Shown: positions 45,004-53,178 of the stretch, one piece after another
Layout of the letters: every line of letters begins with the position of its first letter
Position numbering within the stretch: position 1 is the stretch's first letter
NCBI GenBank assembly: GCA_007695355.1
Contig: REDX01000176.1
Span: 1 to 60,021, forward strand
From: Planctomycetota bacterium
GTDB lineage: Bacteria; Planctomycetota; UBA11346
DNA length: 60,021 nucleotides
Reading direction: 5' to 3'
The notes under the pieces: model-generated
The model's database searches: none
The model's input: only the letters and a program-made list of their open reading frames with translations
Told to the model about the DNA's origin: nothing
Position numbers and translations under genes: made by a program

Positions 45004-45143
45004 CACCAATATTGTTCACTTAAGGCAGATCGCGCGATTGCAGCGCAGATCTATCAGCCCCGCAAACAGCTGCATGTATGCTTGCCCTCCTTTAATAGCG
45101 CCACCAATCAAACCGCTCACTCAGTGAACATGATTGGTCCTAG
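44999..45143. repeat. Inverted-repeat element between thioredoxin and LOG genes
   Basis: ACCAATATTGTTCACT (45005-45020) and AGTGAACATGATTGGT (45123-45138) are inverted repeats with 14 of 16 matches, bracketed by CCTAG on each side (44999-45003, 45139-45143). The left end and next ~40 bases resemble the start of the S23 unit (CCAATATGGTTC...AAGGGAGATCG at 43694 onward). No ORF. A MITE relic with a 5-bp duplication is my reading; a long-range bidirectional terminator is the alternative, since the flanking genes converge. Confidence 0.5.
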
Positions 45144-45178
45144 TGCTCTATCGTCTTTCGCTGGCTTCAACGCGGCAG

Positions 45179-45748
45179 CTATTGCCACAGCGATTTCAGG
45201 TGGGCCAGGCAGCCGGCAGAACTTGGACAGCAGTGAAGGAGATCCTCGGCGGGGCCGTAAAGGAGGCCGTCGGCGGCGGCGCGCTGCAGGGTGGTGATAA
45301 AGCCGTCGTAAAAGCCGTCGACATTACAGAGGATGAGCGGGGCGGCATGGCTGCCAATTTGCCGTTCTACCACCACTTCCCATAATTCTTCCCAGGTTCC
45401 CGGCCCGCCGGGCAGGGCAACAAAGGCGTCAGCCTCTTCACCGAGCAGGCGTTTGCGCTCGCGCATGGTGGGGACAATGCGCACGCCGTCGAGACCGCTG
45501 TGCAGGAAGCCCTGGTCGACAAAGGCCTGCAGATTGACCCCCTGCACCACCCCGCCGGCGGCCAGGGCGGCATCGGTCATCGCCCCCATGCCGCCATCGG
45601 CGCCGGCGCCATTGCGCAGGATCCAACCGGCCTCGGCAATGCCCCGCCCAAGCTCTGCCGCTGCCGCGCAGTAGGCAGCCGGGGTGCGTGGGCTGGAGGA
45701 GGCAAAGACGGTAATAATGCGCGGGCTAGCGCCAGTGGGGCTAGTCAT
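45179..45748 (-). CDS. LOG-family (TIGR00730-type) nucleotide phosphoribohydrolase-like protein
   Basis: 189 residues from ATG 45748 (MTSPTGASPRIITVFASSS). Contains the Rossmann start ITVFASSSPRTP, the GAGADGGMGAMTDAAL loop and the family signature LPGGPGTWEELWEVVV, which marks the LOG/lysine-decarboxylase-like superfamily that cleaves nucleoside 5'-monophosphates to base and ribose phosphate. Specificity unknown. Overlaps the queD stop by eight bases (ATGACTAG), so the two are coupled. Confidence 0.9.
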   Translation of the reverse strand: MTSPTGASPRIITVFASSSPRTPAAYCAAAAELGRGIAEAGWILRNGAGADGGMGAMTDAALAAGGVVQGVNLQAFVDQGFLHSGLDGVRIVPTMRERKRLLGEEADAFVALPGGPGTWEELWEVVVERQIGSHAAPLILCNVDGFYDGFITTLQRAAADGLLYGPAEDLLHCCPSSAGCLAHLKSLWQ

Positions 45749-46238
45749 CGGCGTAGGCATATACGCCATGCTGGCCACTGGTCTCGGATACGGTAAAGCG
45801 CAAGGAGCGCACGCTCACCCGGCCAAAGCGATCACGCAGGCGGCCAACTAGGGTGCGGCCAAACCAGCCGGCCAGGTTTTCTGCCGAGGTATTATTAATC
45901 GGCATGACGATCACCTCCTCGGTGGGCGCGAGGTAGTGGCAGTCGCGGTAAACCACTTCGGTGTGCCCATCATCGCGATGGCGGTAGGTCAATTCCTGGT
46001 GCTCGCCGGGAATCAGCCAGTGCTCGTCAAGCTCGTCGCAGAGCTCGCGGACTACCGGTTTGACCAGCTTGAAATCGATGACCAAACCACGATCGGATAA
46101 TTCGCCGCCGATCTCACAGCCAACTTGGTAATTGTGCCCGTGCAGGCGCTCCTTACTGCCATCGGGGAAGATGAGAAAGTGGGCGCAGGAGAATTTAAAA
46201 TACTCCTTGTGGATGAGGATGCTGAAATGTTCGCTCAT
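45741..46238 (-). CDS. queD: 6-carboxy-5,6,7,8-tetrahydropterin synthase / PTPS family (QueD)
   Basis: Zinc enzyme of the queuosine (or pterin) pathway. 165 residues. The N-terminus KFSCAHFLIFPDGSKERLHGHNYQV holds the active-site Cys and the three zinc His residues (AHF, HGH). LVIDFKLVKPVVRELCDELD and SAENLAGWFGRTLVGRL, then FTVSETSGQHGVYA complete the fold. It is longer than E. coli QueD (about 120) because of an insert around HRDDGHTEVVYRDCHYL. Divergent from the methyltransferase gene at 46374; no preQ1 riboswitch is visible in the 135-bp gap. Confidence 0.88.
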   Translation of the reverse strand: MSEHFSILIHKEYFKFSCAHFLIFPDGSKERLHGHNYQVGCEIGGELSDRGLVIDFKLVKPVVRELCDELDEHWLIPGEHQELTYRHRDDGHTEVVYRDCHYLAPTEEVIVMPINNTSAENLAGWFGRTLVGRLRDRFGRVSVRSLRFTVSETSGQHGVYAYADD

Positions 46239-46373
46239 GGTACTCCTCGCTTCAGGTTTCGGCCTAGGCCGGTTACGTTAGCCGCGTCTTGCTGCTGGTA
46301 GCTTTCTGGCAGCACCGGGCCAGGTCAACACACCGCCCCTTGCGCCGGCTGCGGCAAGGCCGACACCATCACC

Positions 46374-47099
46374 ATGTCACAGGCAGTCCAAGACATGTTC
46401 GGGCGTATCGCTCACCGTTACGATCTGGTTAACCGCTTGCTTTCGGCTAAGCGGGATGTGGCGTGGCGGCGCAAGGCCTTAAGCTTTTTGCCACAGCCAG
46501 CGGGGGTGGTTCTCGATCTGGCAACTGGCACCGGTGATTTGGGTGCCGAGGCCCTGCAGGCTGGGCTGGCGCAGCGGGTGCACGGGGCCGATTTTTGCGT
46601 GCCCATGCTCAGCGCTGGCAGCTCTCGCCGAGAACGCTCGGGGCCATTTAGCGCCACCGCCGCCGATGCCCTAAGCCTGCCTTATGCCGATGGCGTCTTC
46701 GATGCGGCGATGATCGCCTATGGTTGGCGTAACTTTGATGACCCAGCCGCCGCCCTGGGCGAACTGCGCCGGGTACTGAAACCGGGGGGGACCCTTATCA
46801 TTCTTGAGTTTTTCCGCCCTGAACGTCTGTGGACCCGCCTCTTTCATCGTCTGTTTAGCGCCGTTGCCCCGGTTATGGGCGCCCTCTTCGCTGGTAATGG
46901 GGCAGCCTACGCCTATCTTCACCGTTCCATTCAGGGCTTCCTAAGCGTGACGGAGGCCGATCACTTGCTTACCCAGGGGGGCTTTGGCAATCTGCGCTGG
47001 CACAGCTGCTTTGGCGGCGTGAGTCACGTCGTTGCTGCCGTTAGCGCCCCCCCGCCTCAGGACTGCGCCCCCAGCGCAGAGGATGTCGCCCCGTGCTAA
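46374..47099 (+). CDS. ubiE: Quinone-biosynthesis C-methyltransferase (UbiE/MenG)
   Basis: SAM-dependent methyltransferase that methylates demethylmenaquinone (or the ubiquinone precursor). 241 residues. N-terminal VQDMFGRIAHRYDLVNRLLS, SAM loop VLDLATGTGDLGAEAL, and the family markers MIAYGWRNFDDPAAALGE and LEFFRPERLWTRLF. Which quinone cannot be decided from this gene; menaquinone fits the suspected lineage. The stop overlaps the GTG start of the next gene (GTGCTAA). Confidence 0.92.
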   Translation: MSQAVQDMFGRIAHRYDLVNRLLSAKRDVAWRRKALSFLPQPAGVVLDLATGTGDLGAEALQAGLAQRVHGADFCVPMLSAGSSRRERSGPFSATAADALSLPYADGVFDAAMIAYGWRNFDDPAAALGELRRVLKPGGTLIILEFFRPERLWTRLFHRLFSAVAPVMGALFAGNGAAYAYLHRSIQGFLSVTEADHLLTQGGFGNLRWHSCFGGVSHVVAAVSAPPPQDCAPSAEDVAPC

Positions 47100-48139
47100 C
47101 GCTGGTCATCCGCGTCTGTTTTGTCGTCCTCTGCACCGCCAGTGCCGGGGCCTATGGCCGCAATTATTTCGAGGATACCGGCTTTCCGGTGTGGCTGGCG
47201 GGGGCCATTGGCTTTGCCGTGGCGGTAACCCTCATCGCCATCGAACAGGCCTTTCGCAAGCGCTTTGCCCGCGCCGTGATGACGGTGACGGTGGGCCTCT
47301 TTGGCGGTCTTTTATTAAGCACGATGATCCTAAACGCCCTGGATCTGGCGATCCAGAACCCGGCGATCCGCGATAATATCGATATTCCGATTATTCTCAT
47401 TACCACTTATCTGGCCATCGTCACGGTGCTGCACCACGCCGATCGCTTCCGCATTATTGTGCCCTTTGTCGAATTCCGCTCGCAAAGCCCGGAAGAGGGA
47501 TCGGTGGTGCTAGAACTCAGCGCCCTGGCCGATTCGCGGCTGCCTTTTCTCGCCCAGGCCGGTTTGTTTGGGCATCGGCTGCTGGTTCACGAGCAAACCG
47601 TTAAGCGCTGCCAAGATCTGGTGGCCAGTGAAGACGAAGCGGAAGTCGCCCGCGGCCAGCGCGCCCTAAGCTCCCTCGCGCAAATTAAAGACCTCGGCAA
47701 CCCCATCCTGCAAATCGAGAGCACCGAATTGCCCCGCGGCACCACCGGGGGCATGGTGGCCTTAGAATTAGCCCGCCTTGAGGGGTCCCGCCTCTGCAGC
47801 GCCGATCCCAGCACCATTGCTCGGGCCAAGACCGAAAATATTGGCGTCGTCGACCTCGCCATCCTGGCGGAAGTACTGAGTGCAGGGGTGCAGCCCGGGG
47901 ATTCGATTAAAGTGCGCATCGAACGGGCCGGAGAACATAAGGGCCAAGGTGTTGGCCACCATCGCGATGGTTCCCTGGTGATTGTCAGCGACTGCGAGCA
48001 GCACATCGGCCAAGAAATTCAGGCCCTAGTCAAGCGCCTGCACCACACCGCCCAGGGGCGCATGATCTTCGCCGAGCCCCATCCCGGGACCCGGGAATTC
48101 CGCCGCCGTACCGACCGCATTACCACTGCTCCCAATTGA
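47093..48139 (+). CDS. Membrane-anchored PIN-TRAM protein (YacL-like)
   Basis: 348 residues with four membrane helices (LVIRVCFVVLCTASAGAY, WLAGAIGFAVAVTLIAI, VMTVTVGLFGGLLLSTMI, IPIILITTYLAIVTVLH), a PIN-like domain, and a C-terminal TRAM domain (VQPGDSIKVRIERAGEHKGQGVGHHRDGS). This is the layout of YacL, a putative membrane-tethered ribonuclease found in Firmicutes, cyanobacteria and several deep lineages but not in enteric bacteria. In YacL the PIN domain opens LDTSxxIDGR; here the matching stretch is LELSALADSR, so the first catalytic Asp is Glu while the second is kept. GTG start overlapping the ubiE stop. Confidence 0.85.
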   Translation: MLTLVIRVCFVVLCTASAGAYGRNYFEDTGFPVWLAGAIGFAVAVTLIAIEQAFRKRFARAVMTVTVGLFGGLLLSTMILNALDLAIQNPAIRDNIDIPIILITTYLAIVTVLHHADRFRIIVPFVEFRSQSPEEGSVVLELSALADSRLPFLAQAGLFGHRLLVHEQTVKRCQDLVASEDEAEVARGQRALSSLAQIKDLGNPILQIESTELPRGTTGGMVALELARLEGSRLCSADPSTIARAKTENIGVVDLAILAEVLSAGVQPGDSIKVRIERAGEHKGQGVGHHRDGSLVIVSDCEQHIGQEIQALVKRLHHTAQGRMIFAEPHPGTREFRRRTDRITTAPN

Positions 48140-48149
48140 AAATCCCACC

Positions 48150-49520
48150 ATGCGACGCTTTGCCTCCTCAGAACCCGCGATCAATCAACTCCTCGGCTCG
48201 GCCTGGAGCCGCTTTGCCCATCTCGTCGATCAGGCCCAGGATCGGGCCCGCGCCTTCTATCAGCAGCGCCTGGGCCAGCCCTTCAGCATCGAAGGGGCGG
48301 TGCAGCACATTCTCGACAGCGTTGAAGCACAGGGCGATACCGCCATCGAACGCTTTAATCGCCTCTTCGACGGCATTGAACTCCCGGTGGCCCAGCTGCG
48401 CTTTGGCGCCGCTGACTGCCGCGCCGCTTTTGAAAGCCTGGAATCACCCCTGCAAATCGCCCTTGAACAGGCAGCCGAGCGCATTCGCGCCTACCAGCGC
48501 CGCCTCCTGCCGCAAAGTTTTGGCACCGCCTTGGATGAACCTTTGGGGGTGCGCTGGCTACCCTTAGACCGTGTCTGCGGCTATGTCCCCGGCGGCGCCG
48601 GCGGCAAACTGCCGCTGTGCTCCTCGGTGCTCATGAATCTGATGCCGGCGCGGGTGGCCGGAGTGCGTGAATTGGCCCTCTTTACCCCTGCCCGCGCCGA
48701 TGGCAGTATCCACCCGGCGGTGCTGGGTGCCGCCCACCTGGTGGACTGCGACGAGGTCTGGGGCATTGGCGGGGTCCAGGCCATCGCCGCCGCCGCCCAC
48801 GGCACCAGCAGTATCCGCGCCGTCGATAAAATCGTCGGCCCCGGCAATCTCTTTGTCACCCTGGCTAAGCGGGCGGTCTTTGGCCGGGTGGATATCGATA
48901 TGCTCGCTGGCCCCTCGGAAGTCCTGGTTATCGCCGATGGCAGCGTCGATCCAGCCTGGGCAGCCGCAGATCTCCTCTCCCAAGCCGAACACGATGCCGT
49001 CGCCGTGCCCGCCCTCGTCGCCCTCGGCGATGAGGTGGCCGATGCCATTCATGCCGAGGTTATGCGCCAACTCGCTGCCCTCCCCGAGGAGCGGCGCCAC
49101 ACCGCCGAGCGCTCAGTGGCCGATATGGGCTGGATCGTGGTCTGCCAAAACCGCGCCGAGGCGGTGAATATTGCCAACCGCATGGCCGCCGAACACCTTG
49201 AACTGCTGGTGGCCAATCCCCAGGACTGGCTGCCTGAGCTGCGCCACGCCGGGGCGATTTTCGTCGGCCCCTGGTCGCCCGAGCCGATCGGCGACTATGT
49301 CGCCGGCCCCAGCCACACCCTGCCCACCGGGGGCACCGCCCGGATGTGGTCCGGCATTGGCGCCGATACCTTCCTTCGCCGCTCCAGCATTATTAATTTC
49401 AGCGCTGAAGATTTCCAAGCCTGCGCCCAGGCCGGCGAAACCCTGGCCGCCGCCGAGGGGCTTGAGGCCCACCGCCGCTCCATTGCCATTCGCCGCGGGG
49501 CCACCGGCGATGGCGGTTAA
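48150..49520 (+). CDS. hisD: Histidinol dehydrogenase
   Basis: Zinc- and NAD-dependent enzyme for the last two steps of histidine synthesis. 456 residues, slightly longer than usual (about 430). Conserved blocks: [84 protein letters not shown] (zinc Gln/His), [13 protein letters not shown] and [16 protein letters not shown] (general-base His region). Eleven bp after the PIN-TRAM gene and overlapping nth. No other his genes are present. Confidence 0.96.
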   Translation: MRRFASSEPAINQLLGSAWSRFAHLVDQAQDRARAFYQQRLGQPFSIEGAVQHILDSVEAQGDTAIERFNRLFDGIELPVAQLRFGAADCRAAFESLESPLQIALEQAAERIRAYQRRLLPQSFGTALDEPLGVRWLPLDRVCGYVPGGAGGKLPLCSSVLMNLMPARVAGVRELALFTPARADGSIHPAVLGAAHLVDCDEVWGIGGVQAIAAAAHGTSSIRAVDKIVGPGNLFVTLAKRAVFGRVDIDMLAGPSEVLVIADGSVDPAWAAADLLSQAEHDAVAVPALVALGDEVADAIHAEVMRQLAALPEERRHTAERSVADMGWIVVCQNRAEAVNIANRMAAEHLELLVANPQDWLPELRHAGAIFVGPWSPEPIGDYVAGPSHTLPTGGTARMWSGIGADTFLRRSSIINFSAEDFQACAQAGETLAAAEGLEAHRRSIAIRRGATGDGG

Positions 49521-50199
49521 GGCCAAGGCAGCGAAGCCCCCAACGCCGCTGCCGGTGAGCTGGGGCGCTGCCACCCCGCGCCAGGTGCAAGCCCTCTACC
49601 GCCTCCTCGCCAAGCACATTCGCCCCGAGTCCGATCTCCACTTCAGCACTACCTTCGAGCTACTGGTGGCGGTGGTGCTCTCGGCGCAAACCACCGATAA
49701 GGCGGTGAATCAGGCCACCGCCCCCCTCTTCAAGCGGGCTCCAGGGCCGGCCGAGATGCTTGCCCTGGGCGAAGAAGGACTCATCCCCTATCTGCGCCAC
49801 ATCGGCCTCTACCGCGCCAAAGCCAAGCATGTTATCGGCCTCTGCCGCCAACTCATCGAGCGGCATGGGGGCAGCGTCCCGGATAATCGCGCCGAGCTCG
49901 AAGCCCTGCCTGGGGTTGGCCGCAAAACCGCCAATGTGGTACTCAATATCGCCTTCGGTCAGCCCACCATCGCCGTCGACACCCACGTGCACCGCGTCGC
50001 CAATCGCCTGGGCATCTGCGCCACCACCAAGGTAGAGGACACCGAAAACGTCTTGCTGGCGCGCACGCCCCCGGCCCATCGCCAGCAGGCCCACCATTAC
50101 CTGCTGCTGCACGGCCGCTACACCTGCCTCGCCCGCCAGCCGCGCTGTTCGGGCTGCCCCCTGGCGCGGCTCTGTCCCAGCTGCGAATCTCCCGCATAA
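49510..50199 (+). CDS. nth: Endonuclease III
   Basis: Base-excision repair glycosylase/AP lyase for oxidised pyrimidines. 229 residues from ATG 49510 ([13 protein letters not shown]), overlapping the hisD stop by 11 bases; the long open frame upstream is the hisD shadow. Helix-hairpin-helix LEALPGVGRKTANVVL with the catalytic Lys, the catalytic Asp in IAVDTHVHRVANRLG, and the 4Fe-4S ligands in CLARQPRCSGCPLARLC (C-x6-C-x2-C-x5-C). Confidence 0.96.
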   Translation: MAVKAKAAKPPTPLPVSWGAATPRQVQALYRLLAKHIRPESDLHFSTTFELLVAVVLSAQTTDKAVNQATAPLFKRAPGPAEMLALGEEGLIPYLRHIGLYRAKAKHVIGLCRQLIERHGGSVPDNRAELEALPGVGRKTANVVLNIAFGQPTIAVDTHVHRVANRLGICATTKVEDTENVLLARTPPAHRQQAHHYLLLHGRYTCLARQPRCSGCPLARLCPSCESPA

Positions 50200-50228
50200 G
50201 CGCTATAGCGACAGGTAGTTATAAAGAG

Positions 50229-50251
50229 CAAGCGGGTTTTGCCCCGCTTGT
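50229..50251 (+). terminator. Hairpin downstream of nth
   Basis: CAAGCGGG (50229-50236) pairs with CCCGCTTG (50243-50250) around TTTTGC. It follows the ubiE-PIN-hisD-nth gene run and precedes the 3D-domain gene. Only two T residues follow, so termination efficiency is uncertain. Confidence 0.5.
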
Positions 50252-50362
50252 TGGGAAGTTCTGGATCTGGGCGGTTTTTCCCTAAGCTCACTCGGATATA
50301 CCGCCATCGTGAAGGCTCTGGATTACCCGGGCCTTCAATTCGTATGGCCGAGGATCGCGTCC

Positions 50363-51295
50363 ATGTCCTACGCCAATGACAATTCCCAAGCCCTGCCGGC
50401 CATTCGCCCCCTCGGCGAGCGGCAGGGCCTGAGTACCCGGGAGTGGCAGTTTGTTGCCAGCCTGCCCTTGGCCGGTGCCGTCGGCATGCTGGCCATTGGC
50501 CTCGGCTCTTGGCTGGGCGAAGAGGCGCAGAGCCCAGCCCAGCTCTCTCGCCTCCTCAGCGAAGCTCCAACGCCGGCTTCCGCCCTGGTGGCCGAGCTTC
50601 CGGCGACCCTCGCAGCACCAGCGCCAAGGCCCAGCCCCAATCCCGCCGCCGCCCTGGTTGTCGAGTCAGAGGGAGATGAAAGCAGCCGCCATCGCCCCCA
50701 GCTCCAGCCAAACCCCGCCGCCCCCCTGCGCTGGGCCCCCACCCGCATGGCCGCCGAGCGCGCCCCCAGCGATCATCCCCCGGTGCCCGCCGGGCAGCCG
50801 ATCGAGCTGCGGGTAGTCACCATTCGCGCCCGGGTCACCGCCTACACTCCCTATGACCACGCCCAAACCCATCCGCAATGGGCCGATGGCATTGTCGCCT
50901 GGCACCCCGGCGGCCGACAGCGCCGGGTCGCCAACCACCGCTATGGCCTGGCCACCGACTGGGCCCAGTTCCCCCCCGGCGCCACCTTTATCCGGGTGCC
51001 CGGCTATATGGAACAAAGCTTCCCCAATTTCCCCGAATCCTTCCGCGTCGTCGACGATGCCTGCGGCGCCTCCCGCCGGGCCCGCCGCCTCGGCCTGCAG
51101 CCAGTGATCGACGTGCGCTTTATGACCCGCTTTAGCGCCATTGACCCACGCGGTGGCTGGGGCTCTCGGGAACTCAATGTCGAAGTCATCTATCCCGCCG
51201 ATTTTCGCATCCCCGCCGATCTGCGCCGCTGGGTGGTTAGCGATGAATGGCATGTCTACTACGATGGGCAACTTCAAAGCAAACGTCCCCGCTAG
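50363..51295 (+). CDS. 3D-domain (double-psi beta-barrel) envelope protein
   Basis: 310 residues from ATG 50363 (MSYANDNSQALP), preceded by GAGG; an in-frame GTG at 50309 is possible. One membrane helix (ASLPLAGAVGMLAIGLGSWLG), a Pro/Ala-rich linker of about 100 residues, then a C-terminal domain with VTIRARVTAYTPYDHAQTHP, YGLATDWAQFPPGATFIRVP and VVDDACGASRRARRLG, resembling the 3D domain (three conserved Asp) found in lytic transglycosylase MltA and YabE/RpfB-type proteins. A peptidoglycan-related role is plausible but unproven. Confidence 0.8.
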   Translation: MSYANDNSQALPAIRPLGERQGLSTREWQFVASLPLAGAVGMLAIGLGSWLGEEAQSPAQLSRLLSEAPTPASALVAELPATLAAPAPRPSPNPAAALVVESEGDESSRHRPQLQPNPAAPLRWAPTRMAAERAPSDHPPVPAGQPIELRVVTIRARVTAYTPYDHAQTHPQWADGIVAWHPGGRQRRVANHRYGLATDWAQFPPGATFIRVPGYMEQSFPNFPESFRVVDDACGASRRARRLGLQPVIDVRFMTRFSAIDPRGGWGSRELNVEVIYPADFRIPADLRRWVVSDEWHVYYDGQLQSKRPR

Positions 51296-51620
51296 CCAAG
51301 CACCGCAGCCGAGGCGCATCGAAGGTGCAAGAAACATGCGATGCATAAAGCAACGATGCACGAAGCAACAAAAAGAAACCTGTACCATTGCCCCCAAAGC
51401 CTGTATCCCAAAGCAGCATTGCAGAGCGACAAAGCGCTGACACACTCCGCCCAAGAAGGCATTACCAAAAGAACTGTAGCAGCCATGCTGCGTTCCTTGA
51501 AACCTGCTAAACCGTTCTTTTTCAAGTTGATAGCCGCGCCAATGCCATCACCCTGGCCTGCTGCACGCCTGTGTAGCTCGTCAGCGATTCCCGTGGCTTG
51601 GCCAAGAAAGACTTCCCTAC
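51296..51620. other. Lower-GC intergenic region with no supported gene
   Basis: About 325 bp between the 3D-domain gene and a strong terminator. GC is lower than in flanking genes. Short open frames exist on both strands but have no ribosome-binding site or recognisable sequence. It could be a long 3' UTR of the 3D-domain gene or a small RNA ending at the terminator. Confidence 0.35.
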
Positions 51621-51669
51621 TGACGACCACCGGCCTTTTTCGCGGGCTTTTGGTCGTCAAGCTTTTTTT
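51621..51669 (+). terminator. Strong rho-independent terminator
   Basis: TGACGACCA (51621-51629) and TGGTCGTCA (51651-51659) form a 9-bp stem, with a partly pairable CCGGCC...GCGGG interior, followed by AGCTTTTTTTC. It separates the 3D-domain transcript (or an unannotated small RNA) from the porin-like gene. Confidence 0.75.
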
Positions 51670-51711
51670 CTTCCGCCCTTCATCAATCCCTCATCTGGGA
51701 TTAATACCCTC

Positions 51712-51740
51712 TTGACAGTCCTCGTAGGCTGGTCATTGTC
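51712..51740 (+). promoter_or_regulatory. Possible promoter of the outer-membrane protein gene
   Basis: A perfect -35 hexamer TTGACA at 51712-51717 is followed after 16 bases by CATTGT, a weak -10. Position after the terminator and about 100 bp before the start codon fits. Confidence 0.4.
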
Positions 51741-51835
51741 TCCGCTTTCGCAGCGAAATGGGTCTAGCAAAGGCTCCCTGTGTGGGGGGGACCAAATGCA
51801 AAGCCCGCACCCCGCAACCAAAAGGAGGAAAGGCT

Positions 51836-52840
51836 GTGCGCCTGACCAAACTCGTTCCCGCTCTGGGACTCTTCGCCGCTATCGCGGCTCCCGTTTCCGC
51901 CATCGAACTCGCTGATGGCACCCTGTCCATCGGCGCAGAAGTTTCCGCCGGCTTCAAACTTGAGTTCGTTGACGGCGATGCCAGCCAACTGGGCTTTTAC
52001 GGCGAAGCCGTTATCAGCCTTGGCTACCGCGTAGGTGAGGACGTCCAAGCCTTCATCTTGATTGAGTCCGGCCGCCAAAGTCTCATGGACTACGGCTTTG
52101 ACTCTGAGGACCTTGCCGAAGCCGAAGCCGAAGGCTTAAGCTCTGCCGACATCAAGTACCTTGATGAAGCTTACATCACCTGGGCCTTTGCTGACAACGT
52201 AAGCCTCACCATTGGCAAGTATGCAAATTGGATTGGCTACCAGCCCCTCACCATCAACGATAGCTTGACCGCTAACCTTGAAGGCAACAACTCCTGGGGA
52301 CTTGCCCTTGGTTACAGCATGCCCATTGACGATTCGAGCAGCTTTGAGGCCGCTCTCCATATCGTCAATGACATCTGGACTGAGAGCCGCCGCCCGACTG
52401 AACTTGCCTATGCCGCTTCCTTTGGCTACAGCAACGACGCTTTCGGAACCGTTGGGGCCTCCATCAGCTTCGATAAGCCCTATCAAGCAGATGCCATCGT
52501 TGGCTTCAACCTTTTCGCTGAACTAGACGCACTGGTTGACGACTTCATTTTTGGCTTCGACTTCCATTATGTGGACCTGTCTGGCACTGACAACATTGCC
52601 GCCATGGGCTACGTCAACTACACCCTGGCCACCCCATTCCCCTCCAGTGCTACTTTGGCCGTCAGCATGCATGACGACGATGAAGACACTGACCTTCTCG
52701 TACAGCTGGCTTGGTTGACCAACCCCACCAGCAACGAAAACTTTGAAGTCAACTTCGAGTTCGGCTACTTCATCCCTGATGCCGATGGCGCTGATGATGT
52801 AATCACGATTGGGATTGAGTTCGTCGCTATTCTGCCCTGA
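51836..52840 (+). CDS. Outer-membrane beta-barrel (porin-like) protein
   Basis: 334 residues starting at GTG 51836, chosen because a near-perfect AAAGGAGG lies seven bases upstream; an ATG at 51758 is open but out of place. Signal peptide RLTKLVPALGLFAAIAAPVSA, then alternating amphipathic strands throughout (VSAGFKLEFVDGDASQLGFY, ISLGYRVGEDVQAFILIES, EAYITWAFADNVSLTIGKYA). Glycine/aromatic-rich and acidic, ending in a hydrophobic strand (IGIEFVAIL), although without a terminal Phe. Resembles TorF/OprB-like putative porins in layout; exact family not recognised. Codon choice (CTT, GCT, GAC/GAA mixed) and lower GC than neighbours suggest strong expression. Confidence 0.82.
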   Translation: MRLTKLVPALGLFAAIAAPVSAIELADGTLSIGAEVSAGFKLEFVDGDASQLGFYGEAVISLGYRVGEDVQAFILIESGRQSLMDYGFDSEDLAEAEAEGLSSADIKYLDEAYITWAFADNVSLTIGKYANWIGYQPLTINDSLTANLEGNNSWGLALGYSMPIDDSSSFEAALHIVNDIWTESRRPTELAYAASFGYSNDAFGTVGASISFDKPYQADAIVGFNLFAELDALVDDFIFGFDFHYVDLSGTDNIAAMGYVNYTLATPFPSSATLAVSMHDDDEDTDLLVQLAWLTNPTSNENFEVNFEFGYFIPDADGADDVITIGIEFVAILP

Positions 52841-52867
52841 TTTCCCTGAAATCACGATGAATTAAAA

Positions 52868-52897
52868 CCCTGGTGCCTTCGGGCACCAGGGTTTTTT
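52868..52897 (+). terminator. Rho-independent terminator of the outer-membrane protein gene
   Basis: CCCTGGTGCC (52868-52877) and GGCACCAGGG (52882-52891) form a perfect 10-bp stem closed by a TTCG tetraloop, followed by TTTTTT. Textbook terminator. Confidence 0.95.
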
Positions 52898-52932
52898 GTG
52901 CATATACTGCAAGGGACAGCGAGGAGGCCACC

Positions 52933-53166
52933 GTGGAACGCCAGCGCTTAATCGAAGCCATCGACCTCACCGCCGCCGGGGATTGGGATGGGGCCCACCA
53001 ATTAGTGATGCCCGAGCGCAGCCCGGCCGCCTGCTGGCTGCATGCCATTCTCCATCGCATGGAAGGCGATCTCGCCAATGCCGATTATTGGTATGGCCTG
53101 GCTGGCCGCCGTCGGCCCAGCGTCAGTACTGATGAGGAACTGGAGCACTTGCGCCGGGGTGCCTGA
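52933..53166 (+). CDS. Small helical protein (77 aa) of a TPR-like family
   Basis: Starts at GTG 52933 with GAGGAGG five bases upstream. Product VERQRLIEAIDLTAAGDWDG then CWLHAILHRMEGDLANADYW. The pattern W-x-HA-x-LHR-x-EGD-x-x-NA-x-YWY is one I have seen in small uncharacterised proteobacterial proteins; it resembles a single TPR pair. Function unknown. It starts only 36 bp after the terminator of the porin-like gene. Confidence 0.75.
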   Translation: MERQRLIEAIDLTAAGDWDGAHQLVMPERSPAACWLHAILHRMEGDLANADYWYGLAGRRRPSVSTDEELEHLRRGA

Positions 53167-53178
53167 GGCTCAGGCCGC

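Noticed and set aside
46239-46373. preQ1 riboswitch upstream of queD
   Set aside because: No AACTAAA-type tail or short pseudoknot pattern is visible in the divergent gap.
49171-49509. Long in-frame extension upstream of nth
   Set aside because: It lies wholly within hisD in another frame and encodes Pro/Ala-rich sequence unlike Nth; the ATG at 49510 fits the family start.
51292-51660. Minus-strand 122-residue frame between the 3D-domain and porin-like genes
   Set aside because: Its start lies in a terminator stem, there is no ribosome-binding site and the sequence has no domain features.
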